DNA from: Byssochlamys sp. IMV 00236
Lineage: Eukaryota; Ascomycota; Eurotiomycetes; Eurotiales; Thermoascaceae
Direction: 5' to 3'
NCBI GenBank assembly: GCA_001931875.2
Contig: MSJH02000745.1
Location: forward strand, 1-64,000
DNA: 64,000 bases
Shown here: piece by piece, positions 10,302-21,028 of the stretch
Numbering within the stretch: the stretch's first letter is position 1
How the letters are laid out: each line of letters starts with the position of its first letter
The notes under the pieces: model-generated
Told to the model about the DNA's origin: nothing
Database searches by the model: none
What the model saw: only the letters and a program-made list of their open reading frames with translations
Program-made: the position numbers and the translations under genes

Positions 10302-12798
10302 ATGCGTTCAATTGGACTCTTGCTGGCTCTCGTCGGCACTGCGCGTGCAGCATGTCCTGTCATGACAGGCGAGCTTCCAGCTTCCTTTGCTAACAACCCT
10401 CATGGCCTTCAACGTCGTGATGAAGAGAGTGCATCTGTAGAGACTGAGCAGTTCCTGTCCCAGTTCTACCTCAATGACAGCAACACCTACATGACCTCGG
10501 ACGTTGGAGGTCCCATCTCCGACCAGACCAGTCTGAAGGCTGGCCAAAGAGGTTCCACCCTGCTTGAGGACTTTATCTTCCGCCAGAAGATCCAACACTT
10601 CGACCATGAGCGTGTAAGAACGGCCCATTGGACTTTTCTTTTTAACCGTCAAGTATAACTAAATGGGCGATCTAGGTACCCGAGCGTGCAGTCCATGCTA
10701 GAGGAGCTGGAGCTCATGGTGTTTTCACCTCGTACGGTAACTTCTCCAACATCACGGCGGCCTCCTTCCTATCTGCGGAAGGGAAAGAGACACCTGTATT
10801 CGTGCGAATCTCTACTGTGGCTGGAAGCCGAGGAAGCGTTGACACAGCCCGTGATGTACATGGCTTTGCCACCAGATTCTACACGGATGAGGGAAACTTT
10901 GGTGGGTTCGACGCCATTGCTAACTGCACGGCATATGATCTGACTGTCTTGCAGACATCGTAGGAAACAATATCCCCATCTTCTTCATCCAGGACGCGAT
11001 TCTCTTTCCCGACCTCATCCATGCGATCAAGCCCAACCCGAGCAATGAGATCCCGCAGGCAGCTACTGCTCATGATACCGCTTGGGATTTCTTCAGCCAG
11101 CAGCCCAGCTCTCTGCACTGTTTGTTCTGGGCTATGGCTGGACATGGAATTCCCCGTTCACTCAGAACTGTCGACGGCTTTGGTATTCACACCTTCCGTT
11201 TCGTCACCGACTCTGGTGCTACCAAGCTCGTCAAGTTCCACTGGACTTCGCTCCAGGGAAGAGCCAGCTTGGTGTGGGAGGAAGCGCAAGCCACAGCAGG
11301 CAAGAACGCCGACTACCTCCGTCAGGACCTTTATGAAGCAATCGAGGCTGGGAGATACCCCGAGTGGGAGGTAAGCTTTTCACATCCTTCTAGGTATCTT
11401 CGATTGTACAAACTAACTATACGCAGTTGGGCGTCCAAATCATGGACGAAGATGACGCGTTGCGTTTCGGATTCGATCTCCTTGATCCTACGAAGCTTGT
11501 TCCTGAGGAATATGTGCCCATCACGAAACTTGGCAAGATGCAGCTCAACCGCAACCCACTCAACTACTTTGCTGAGACTGAACAGATCATGGTAAGTTAA
11601 GAACCGAGGACGTCATGGCTGGCTCCGGTCAACTAATGGTCTGTAGTTCCAACCTGGTCACATCGTCCGGGGTATTGATTTCACCGAAGACCCTCTGCTG
11701 CAGGGACGTATATTCTCATACCTCGACACGCAGCTGAACCGCCATGGAGGTCCCAACTTTGAACAGCTCCCGATCAACCGACCTCGCGTGCCAATTCACA
11801 ATAACAACCGCGACGGTGCTGGTAAGATTCCTAACTCCTGTTCCTCGATAACTTCAGGCGTCCTCTAATTACATACAGCTCAAAACTTTATCCCTCTGAA
11901 CCCCGCTCCTTACAGCCCTAATACTGTCAACAACGGCTACCCGCTGCAAGCCAACCAGACCGCTGGAAGAGGTTTCTTCACTGCTCCCGACCGCACTGCT
12001 AGTGGAAGACTTGTTCGAACTGTCAGTGATACTTTCGCGGATGTCTGGTCCCAGCCCCGTCTGTTCTTCAACTCCCTGGTGCCAGCGGAGCAGCAGTTCC
12101 TGATCAATGCAATCCGCTTCGAGACGTCCAATGTCAAGAGCGACGTCGTGAAGAAGAATGTCATCATCCAGCTCAACCGTGTCAGCCACGATCTGGCCAA
12201 GAGAGTCGCCGAAGCCATTGGCGTCGAAGTTCCACAGCCTGACCCAACATACTATCACAACAACAAGACCGCCAACGTGGGCAGCTTCGGTACTCCCCTC
12301 AAGAGAATCGACAACTTCAAGGTCGGTCTCCTGGCTACGGTCAACAAGCCAGAGTCTATCTCTCAGACCTCCAGCCTGAAGGACGGCTTGGCCTCTGACG
12401 GCGTCGACCTCATAGTCGTTGCTGAGCGATTCACCGACGGCGTCGACCAGACTTACTCCGCTAGCGACGCTACCAACTTCGACGCCATCATTGTCGCCAA
12501 CGGCGCTGAGGGTCTGTTCTCTCCCAAGAGCTTCACTGGCGCGACGACCAACTACTCCACCTCCACCCTCTACCCTGCGGGAAGACCGCTCGAGATCCTG
12601 GTCGACGGCTTCCGCTTCGGCAAACCAATCGGCGCTCTGGGCAGTGGCTCTGCTGCTCTCAAGTCAGCCGCTATTGATACTTCCCGGGCTGGCGTTTACG
12701 TCGCGAACTCGAGCAGTACTGACTTCGTTAATAACGTCAAGGATGGTCTTCGCACCTTCAAGTTCCTTGACCGTTTCGCGCTCGATAAAGAAGCGTGA
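10302..12798 (+). CDS. catB: Secreted large-subunit catalase, CatB type
   Basis: Six exons: 10302-10613, 10676-10901, 10955-11370, 11427-11591, 11647-11821 and 11879-12798. All joins keep phase and give 737 residues. The enzyme dismutates hydrogen peroxide outside the cell or in the wall. A signal peptide [16 protein letters not shown] leads, followed by a likely propeptide region ending in RR. The catalase core shows the distal His in [12 protein letters not shown] (about His111), [12 protein letters not shown] and the heme-ligand Tyr in [15 protein letters not shown] (about Tyr398). The C-terminal flavodoxin-like domain (KVGLLATVN to the end) marks a large-subunit, clade 2 catalase. An in-frame ATG 15 bases upstream (10287) exists, but 10302 gives the cleaner signal peptide. 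In other aspergilli catB responds to oxidative stress; nothing here proves that. Confidence 0.95.
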
Positions 12799-13590
12799 GT
12801 GAGTGAATGGAAATAGAAAATAAACATTCCACTATCCCATATTACTTACTCTCCACAATAATCGTTGAATAATGTCTAGATAGCAAAGAGATAGTTGTAC
12901 ATAGTTTGAAGGCCGCGCGGCCACCACTTATGATTTTGTTTATCTTTACATCCAAAATTTGGTCCAAGCGGGTGGTATTTTGATTTCTTGAAGGGACAGA
13001 CAGGGTTAGATGATAAACCCCGCCTGCAGTAAAACGACGCCGTCGATTTCTGTCACACACGAACTACAGCCCTACCAGGGTGGTGAGGCTACCGAATCGA
13101 GATCGACAGATGCTGACCAAATCTTTCCATAACTAACTATGAGTGAACATAGGCAATCACATGGGCCATGCACAGAACTTACTAATATCCCCTGTCGACG
13201 TCTCCGCATTATCTGTCTGGTCCCCTCATTGACTGAGTATATAGGACGGCTTAGAGCCATATGGGAAGTGTTGCAGTGCAGAAGCAGGCTAATGGAAAGC
13301 TTGGGCATCTCTTTCTCCATAGAGAAGTCGGGGGTTTCCAATCCATGGAATCTACACACACACACTGGTGAGAGCCTGGTAGTCTCGTTTGCTATCGCCA
13401 GGATGATACTCCGTATATTCCGACGAACCAAGTTGTCAGCCTCGAGAATTGGGACACTTTGTGTAACTGTCGTAGAAGATACAGACTCCCATTACCTGAG
13501 GATATATGAAGGAGCAAAGACCCCTAGCAAAATCTCCATCTACATATATAACATTCAAACCGAATGTGTCTCTAGCGCGTTATTGCAGTT
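12799..13590. other. Intergenic region, catalase to P450
   Basis: About 790 bp with catalase 3' flank and P450 promoter. A TATATA at 13545-13550 lies 46 bases before the P450 start. Overlapping short frames on both strands have no domains and are not called. Confidence 0.4.
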
Positions 13591-15399
13591 ATGTTTTTGT
13601 CAAACTGGTCCACGGGGTCTCTCCCGCTCTTCATCCTCGTTCTACTGATAACAGTAGCGACCGACGTTGCTTTTCGCATATTTTACAATCTTTACTGGCA
13701 CCCTGCCGCAAAATTCCCTGGTCCTTGGTACTGTGCCTTGTCGTCGTTGCCGCTCTCGATAATATCTGTCTTGCGAATCGAGCCTCAATGGCTTCTGTCT
13801 CTTGCGAAGAAATATCATAGTATGTCCCTCCTTTCCCAAAAATTACATAGCGTAGGTACCTAAGTACTTACTAGAAGGTCGAAGCTAATAAAGACGTACC
13901 CGGGATTTTCAAGGTCAACCAATCCGCATCGCACCCTCTATGCTATTCTTTCCGAAATCGTCTGCTCTTAAATCCATCTACTGTGAGTCTGAATTGAATC
14001 AGAAGATGAGCCTATATGGAACTGGAATCTTGGGACCTCCTCACCTATTCACTACGTTGGATGGCGATACGCACCGAGCTCTGAGAAAGGCCCTTGGCGG
14101 TTCGCATTGGAATATCGGTTATCTGAAGAACCACTGGGAGTCGAGTATCGATGAATTAATACAGCTGTTCATTGATCGGCTTGGCGAAAATGCTAAGAGA
14201 AAGGAGAAGGTTGTATTAGGCGATAGATCAGCGTAAGATCCTCTTCCACTGACGAAGCCCTGCTGGGCGCCAGCTAAAACAAAACGTTTCTAGATGGTTT
14301 TCGGCTGATGTCATGACCATGCTCTCTTTCGGTGAGCCATGGGGCTTCGTGAAAAATAATCGCGATGAGCGAGGTATTCTCAAGAGTTGGCGACAGGGAC
14401 TTGACTTGTTTGGGTTTGCCGGACGGTTCAAGTTTTTCCAGAACTATATTACACCCCTTCCTGGTGTTGGCGCATTATTTCTGCCGAAGACGACAGATGC
14501 TGGGGGAATGGGATGGCTTATGAACCAGGCCATCATTCAGGTCCAGACTCGGAAGCAGCAGACGGAGATGAATGCCTACGAAGGAAAGCGGGATTATATG
14601 CAGTAGTACGTTCCATGACTGATATTATGCTATTAAGAGACATACTGATGATGAAGCCACAGCTGCCTAGAGGCTCGAATAAACGGGAAACCTCTCACTG
14701 ATGTGCAGAGAGTGGCCCACGTCACGTTATTGATCCAAGCCGGTGCCGACACAACTGGGACAGGCATTGGATCCACGTTGCGTTTTCTTGTATCGAATAA
14801 AGAAAAGATGAAGAAAGCAACCGCGCAAATAGAAGCAGCAGAACAGGGTGGGAAACTCTCTACTCCAGTGAAATACGAGGAAGTCCGTGAACACCTCCCA
14901 TACGTCGTTTCTTGCGTCAAAGAGGGACTGCGACTCAACCCTCCAGCAACGAATCTCTTTGGACGCATCACCCCTAAGAATGGGGCTATGATTGATGATC
15001 ATTATATCCCAGCTGGCCTGGATGTCACTAGCAATGCTTATGTTGTCCACAGAGACACGGAATTTTATGGCCCGGACGCTGAGGAGTTTCGTCCTGAGAG
15101 ATGGTTGGAGAGCGAATCACCCGCTAAGCTGGATGCCAATAGCTTCGTGTTTGGCATGGGTGCCCGAATTTGTTTGGGAAAGGATATTGCTATCATGGAG
15201 AGCTACAAATTGGTCACTGAGGTACGTGTATTATTATTGCTATTATTAATCATCGAGACCTGGAGAGACGGTCCAGTGTTGACAGTCTTGCTAGGTTATT
15301 CGCCGTTTCGATATGGAACTCATCAATGAGGGTAAATTTGTTGTCGCTGGCGGCGTTGCCTATAACAGAGACTTCTCTGTGGCTGTGACTCGCAAATAG
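13591..15399 (+). CDS. Cytochrome P450 monooxygenase
   Basis: Five exons: 13591-13819, 13914-14232, 14294-14605, 14663-15221 and 15295-15399, giving 431 residues. The third donor could instead be at 14603. An N-terminal membrane anchor (LPLFILVLLITVATDVAFRI) precedes a proline-rich hinge (HPAAKFPGPW). Diagnostic motifs follow in order: I-helix AGADTTGTG, ExxR as EGLR, PERW, and the heme loop FGMGARICLGK with the Cys at about residue 381. This is an ER-bound oxidase of the pisatin-demethylase-like fungal group. At 431 residues it is shorter than the usual 480-520, so an exon boundary may be wrong or the region between the anchor and the I-helix may be trimmed. The substrate is unknown and no reductase lies nearby. 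Confidence 0.85.
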
Positions 15400-15660
15400 T
15401 CGAATACGGACCACTTCCAACTTCGAATGAGCACCTAGGCATGTGTACATTTCTATGCCATACCCTGGCTTCCATGCTTTCAGACGGTTCTTTTTGTTCC
15501 GTGACTTTGCGCGCATGCTAGGATGTAACTCGAGAGATAAGGCAGCACACTATATTACACATCATTCCATATCTCATGTGTAGTTAGGACTTTTCTTTGG
15601 ACTCAAGGTATATTTTCGAATATTGAATCGCACAGAAGTAAGGTCTGACCTGAACAACTC

Positions 15661-15768
15661 GAATTGCTTGCTTGCTTTTAGGTCTAGGGGGAATTTGAGC
15701 CCGTATTAATCTTTAGCATACAAAGAACCTGCTGAAAATTGATGATTGACAGATCACCTGGCATTTGT
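15661..15768 (-). repeat. Left arm of a diverged inverted repeat
   Basis: The reverse complement of this 108-base segment matches 16941-16987 plus 17046-17106 on the plus strand, with 17 mismatches by hand count (about 84% identity). Similarity weakens outward toward 15784, where the reverse complement begins TGTTGG against TGTCGG at 16923. The arms flank the gag remnant. They may be transposon ends, but their inverted orientation is not that of ordinary LTRs. Confidence 0.7.
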
Positions 15769-15835
15769 TTTCTGCGCCAACACAACCCCTTAAGCTGGCA
15801 ATCATCCGGCTAGCTCAGTGGCCTTTTTTCCAACA

Positions 15836-16597
15836 TCATTTGCAGAACTTTGGTGTTCCTCCTCGAGACCTGTTCCCACGAGAGTTTTGCTTTCCCTTCT
15901 GGGCCTTGATCAGGTTTGACGACATTTCGGAATTGAATTTGACACGCCGTTCCTCCTGGATCAGTCGAGTAGCAACGGAGTCAAAGGTGGCTGTTGCGGC
16001 TTTGTACTCACTGTTCAGGAACACTATCATGAACGTATCCCACTTCTCGTCGAGATTGCATAGAAGGAACTGGGCACCTAAAGCTTCTGGCCAGGGCTCT
16101 CCAGAAAAACTTCGCTTGATCTTCCGGATAGCAGCTTGCATCTTGTGGATATACTCCTGCACATCTTTGCATGTCGAGTAGTGGGTTCTCATGGCAGTCT
16201 TCAGTCCTTCCAGAGATTGAGCGCCGGATACAACGTCATACTTCTCTAAGTATGTCCAGATCTCGGCTGCGTGTTCAAAGTTCCTCTTCCTGACTTCGTC
16301 AAAGATTGCTTTAGACAGAGTACGGCAAATTGCACGCATTGCTTTGTTGTTCTTTTGATCCCACTTGTCCTTTTCCTTTCGCAGGGCGTTCTCCTCCTCC
16401 GTCTGAGATCGAGTGCTGATGCCGGCTTGTTGTTTGTTGAAAATGTCGGGATGCAGTTCAGCTGGGTCCTTCTTGGTCCCATCGACAATACGCCAAACCT
16501 CCTCGATGGTCAAATAGACCCTCAGTCTGTTCCTCCAACTCCGGTAGTTATCAGCGCCTGACAGTACCGGGAGCTTGTTGACGTCGTAGTTCGACAT
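15836..16597 (-). pseudogene. Decayed Copia-type retrotransposon gag
   Basis: A 253-residue frame that begins like Copia Gag proteins (LSGADNYRSWRNRLRVYL) and continues with the UBN2-like region (WTYLEKYDV, LEGLKTAMRTHYS, MQAAIRKIKRSFSGEPW). It ends just where the CCHC zinc knuckle should be. Beyond the stop, the same frame reads a Cys, the segment WKKGH and a second TGA, so the knuckle is interrupted by two stop codons. No protease, integrase or reverse transcriptase follows; the catalytic part of the element is missing. The 5' leader at 16598-16720 is Gly/Arg-poor and AT-rich. This is a truncated, non-autonomous remnant in a fungal genome. Confidence 0.85.
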
Positions 16598-17594
16598 GGT
16601 GTTTGACGTGATCGAAGATGAAATGATTTCAAAGGTTCAAAACGCTATGTTGAAATCGCAAAGGGAGATCCGAAGCTCTAACGAGGCTCAGAGCATTTGA
16701 TACGGGAATCAAATCTTGATTGAGAGGGTGCAGAAAATTTATGCCCCCAGACTCTATCCTGGACTCACGGCTTCCGTGGAGGCGAGCTGCAAACCCGCTG
16801 CTACTACCCTATAACTACAAACGGGGTAGAGCAAAACAGCGGGAAGCCACATATATCAATCACAGATACCCTGGAACAAACCATGGATGCTCAGAGACAG
16901 TGTTCCAGCGCAGCAGTAAATATGTCGGTGTATGTACAAAGCGAACGCCAGGTGACCTGTCAATCATCCGTTTGCGGCAGATTCTTTAAATCCTCATTAT
17001 AGGATTGATTACTGGATTACTAGATTACTAGGATCTGGATTCTTTGTATGTTAAAGATAAATATGGGATCAAATCGCCCCTAAACCTAGAAGCAAGCAAG
17101 CAATTCTGTCGAATACTAGGATCACGGAAGCAAATATGCTGATTCATAAGATATTCAGGTATGCGAATATATTGACTAGATTGCTTGAAGACTAGAAGAA
17201 CACCATAAACTGACAGCTATTTATGCTCATAGAATCCCGCTGCTTTTACCTTACCCCTCCTATCCTTTAATTGAGCAATTGCCTAAATAGGCAATTGACG
17301 TGGCATAGTATAGGAGTTGCATATAGGATGCATTAGGGTATGAGTTGGATATTTGCAGATCGGCTGATTAATCGGGGAACCGACGATTTGGATGCCGACA
17401 TTCCCACATATATGAGCTCATTTTTAATTACTGTACATCGGGCGTTTCTATATGTTTCCAAGCTTTAATTTAAACAAGAATGATATTATTTTCTCAGTTT
17501 CCTTTTATATACACAGCAGGCATGCAAGCATGCATCGAGAAATGTCTGGGGTGATACCTTATCAGATCATCCGCAATTTCTCATCAAACTTTGG
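16598..17594. other. Retroelement leader and repeat-bearing flank
   Basis: About 1 kb between the gag start and the trehalase 3' end. It holds the right inverted-repeat arm (16941-17106), several ACTAGATTACTAG-like short repeats near 17010-17030, and TGAGCAATTGCCTAAATAGGC near 17272, which contains a small palindrome. No gene is visible. Confidence 0.5.
16941..17106 (+). repeat. Right arm of inverted repeat with 58-bp insertion
   Basis: Two blocks, 16941-16987 and 17046-17106, match the reverse complement of 15661-15768. The 58 bases between them (16988-17045) are absent from the left arm. They end in a second copy of ATTCTTT, as expected for an insertion or duplication that repeats 7 bases at its edges. 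Mismatches are mostly transitions, several at CpG, consistent with old methylation- or RIP-driven decay. Confidence 0.7.
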
Positions 17595-20500
17595 TTAGTT
17601 ACGCCGCGGATCCCGCTCGTAGCGTCCAAGAAGTTGAGAGCTTCTCTTCAGTCTCCTCTTCTCTGCATCAGGGTCAGAAGCAACAATAGTACTGTTTCCT
17701 GCGAGAATAGACCACTCAGCAACGGTAGCTCCAGTTCCATTCTTCGCCTGAACCTCAGCTTCGGATAGGGCCTGGTTTCCGACAATCAAGAGCGTCGCAA
17801 ACCGCGGAACTGGTACGGGGTTTGAAAGCGTGACATTTGTGCTGTTCCCGCGAGGGATATTTATCGCGTCGAGGTCGGTTGTTTTTGGGTTATATGGGTC
17901 TGAAAGGCTGATATTGTGCAGGCTGAGAACCACGGAGTAGTCGGATTTCGAGCTCGAGTCCGATGTAGAAGAGAATGCAGACACAGGATTCTCCACGGAG
18001 TTATTGTGGAATATGACAGTCGCGTTGACAGGTGGAGCTTGTGCCCAATCGAAGTAGAATCCCGAAATAGGTGCTCCAGACTCGGTCTGACTCAGAGAAA
18101 CTGTCACTGCGCTGACATTCGCCGCATACGACGGCTGCCACTTCGTAGACGTAGCGCCGTCGACAGCTGCAATGGGAAACTGGCCAGGCTCAAATTCTGA
18201 GGTTGACGTTACTGGCTTGCATTGAGCAATGTTTCCGGCAACTGTATACCGGGATGCAATCTGCCTGTTCGTAACAGTGAGAGTTCCGTTGACTGGTAGT
18301 CGATACACCGTTGCGTTACTCTCAGATCCAACGTGCACGGGGATCGTGACGTTAGCAAATTTAGGGTCTGCTGTGTCAGGCGGAGAAGCGTCCGTCGCTC
18401 TCTGGATCGTAGTGTGGGTGTAGTTGGACTTCGCAGAGATAGGCCATCCTCGCCAGTAGAAGGTGCGGTACTTGACATGAGGCACCTGTGGTGGCAGGTT
18501 CGGGTCAATATGGATAACGTTGTCTGGAAGGAGACGCAGGCCAAGGTAGCCGAATAGGACGACCTGATTAGCGCCACCACTACCGGTCAAGAAGGGATAC
18601 GCTGGGTGAGTTCCGCCATTAAGAGAGGCGTCATCAATCATCTGCTCTGAGAGTTGATAGAAGGGTGCTCGCGCATACGGAACATAGGCGTTTTGGCCGT
18701 AAGTATATGCCGAGCAGCCTGATGGCGACACCTCGCTAGCTACAATAGAGAAGATAGCCCATGTCATGGCTGGACCATCAGGAGATTGACTTCCGGCGTA
18801 CTTGAGATTTCATTAGCGTCGTAGAACTTGCGCATTGGGGCTTTCCATATTCAAGGCGCACTCACATAATCCAGATCATTCAGGGCATCCTGGGCACTGT
18901 AGCCCGAGTCATAGTTCAACGGGTAAGTATCCAGCACCACATCTGCCTGCTTAACTGCAGCTGTTCCGTTCATCGTTGTATATTCCAAGGTGACGCCGTT
19001 TTCGCGTAGAAGCAATACATTCTCGGACATGTCCATCCATGTGCTGTTCTGTTCGATGCCGAACTGCTTACGGAATGCATTCGCGTAGAGCAATGTCTGC
19101 GCAATCAGGGGCATCGTGTATCCACCCGCATCGACATGGTTTGCATATTCGTCCTGTTCTGAGTGTTAGGTAGTTGCTTTTTCTGTAAGAGAATGGTCGA
19201 CACCTACCGGATCAGTCATATTTGTCAACGTCCATGATGTACCGTTCCGCTCAAGCAAGTTGGAAAACATCGTCGCGATGGAGTCGTAGATCGGGAAAAG
19301 CTTTTCTTTGAAGAAAGAATCATCTCCGGTAGCGACCCATTGGTTGATAAACGACAAACCGATATCCCCGTTCAGATGGTACTCATAGTCGAAGCAAGGT
19401 CCCGTACCCGTGCAGTTCCCAAAACGGCCGCTTGTCCAGGAATAAATCGCAGCGGAGTCAGAAAAATGAGTCTTATTCTTCGAACTCGTAAATGCTGTGT
19501 GGATATTTTCACGGGCCTGGCCGTACTTGGCAATGCGGTAGTTTGTGATGCATTGTGCGGCTTCTGGGTGCGAAGCTGCAATACCAGGTTGCATCCAGGT
19601 ATCCGCATCCCAGAAGATCTGGCCTGCGTATGAGTCCGAAGTCAGGCCACCGACGGAGATACTCTCTGAGTTCAGTGATGTAGAGGAGGATTCCCGGATC
19701 GCATTCTTGCCGACCGTGTTCTGTAGGAGATAGTAAGGATTTGTGACAGCACTGACGGCCGAGTCAATGATATACTCATCCTGGGGGAGAGTGCCGTTTT
19801 CTGGGAAGGTAAAATCATCGACAGATCCATCAGGCATAACGTTTGCCCATTCTGAAACATGTGAGTGGAGAGACTTTTCGTAACCAGTGGCTCGGGCTTT
19901 CAATGCTGCCTTCTTGGCTGTCTGCTGGGGATTGGAGAATGCATCTGAGGATGCAGCCCCGACGAACTTGGTAATACTGACAGTCTTCCCGGCAGGGAAC
20001 TTGACGTTGACGAGTTGAGCAATGGACGAATCATTTGTGTGGAGATAAGGCTTGTCTTTAGTGACAATTGGGGTTGACGTGTTAACTCCTTGAGAGCCAC
20101 TCATGATGGCATAGACATACGCCGTCACGTTGTTGATTCCCCATGGTCTAACGGCTGAGTAGATCGCAGGTCCATCCTGGCCAGATTCCACGAAGTCTGT
20201 GCGGACAGCTGAATAACCATCTATCACGTTCGCAACGGTAGCTTCTGCGTCGGCTGAAGCGGTCACCTCCAGGTGCACGACAGCTTGGTTGACGTACAAC
20301 TTGTGGGCGAAGAGCCTATATGTGACATTAAAAGAGGCGTGAACGTCTTTTGGTTTCCATGTATATGACCATGAAAGGAGCCCAGCTTTATAGTCGAAGG
20401 TCGTGGTATAATCGGAGATAGTTTCGTTATCGACAGTGGCATCGAGATAAGTATCATTTCCCAGGTCGAGAATCAGACCACTCCAGTGTGGAACACCACT

Positions 20501-21028
20501 AATGACGCTTTCGCCGCCGTACTGATTCAACCAAGGAAAGTTCGACCCGTTTGTCTCAGCCTGAAGGTCGAAGAATCCACTGATGGTAGCAAAAGTCTGC
20601 CGTCTGGAGAAGAGTGGCCAACCGCTGATTACATCGCCATCTACTGGGACATCGAGCTCGAAGAAAGGACCCGCGCTAGCGACATTGATACCGATATAGC
20701 CGTTGGCAACAGAGCCACGCGACTGGAAATGGCCCTGATCGAGAGTGGTGCTTTCAAGACGCCAGTTCTCTTGGTCCCAGCTAACGCCAGGAAATCTCGT
20801 GCTGTATAGATGGCTTGAATTCCCAGCAGCATCACTGCGTCGTCCAATGCCGGAACGTCCAGAATACCTTTGGAGTACCTTATCAACTCTAGCATCATGG
20901 GGGAACGCGGATACAGATGCAGACTGAAGTAGGGATGCCAGTAGGCCCCATTCTAAGAACTTCCCAGAACATTAGCCCGGCCATTCTCTCTCCAGATACA
21001 TAGGAAGCAGACTCACTGTTAGCCGCAT
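17595..21028 (-). CDS. treA: Acid trehalase (GH65), vacuolar or secreted
   Basis: Four exons (genomic): 21017-21028, 19208-20959, 18866-19153 and 17595-18800, giving 1085 residues. The first exon is only 12 nt (MRLT). It joins at an AAG acceptor to FLEWGLLASLLQSASVSAFP, which yields a clean signal peptide. The enzyme hydrolyses trehalose to two glucoses outside the cytosol. The N-terminal beta domain runs from FPGVSWDQENWRLEST through GGESVISGVPHWSGL. The (alpha/alpha)6 barrel shows FWDADTWMQP near residue 453 and YEYHLNGDIG near 529, the latter probably containing the catalytic acid. QSPDGPAMTW and a distal sugar-binding-like C-terminal domain follow. Many N-x-S/T sites fit a secreted glycoprotein. 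The length matches fungal Ath1/TreA proteins. Confidence 0.93.

Noticed and set aside
13139..13648. 169-codon plus-strand frame before the P450
   Set aside because: Overlaps the P450 start region in another frame and shows no domain.
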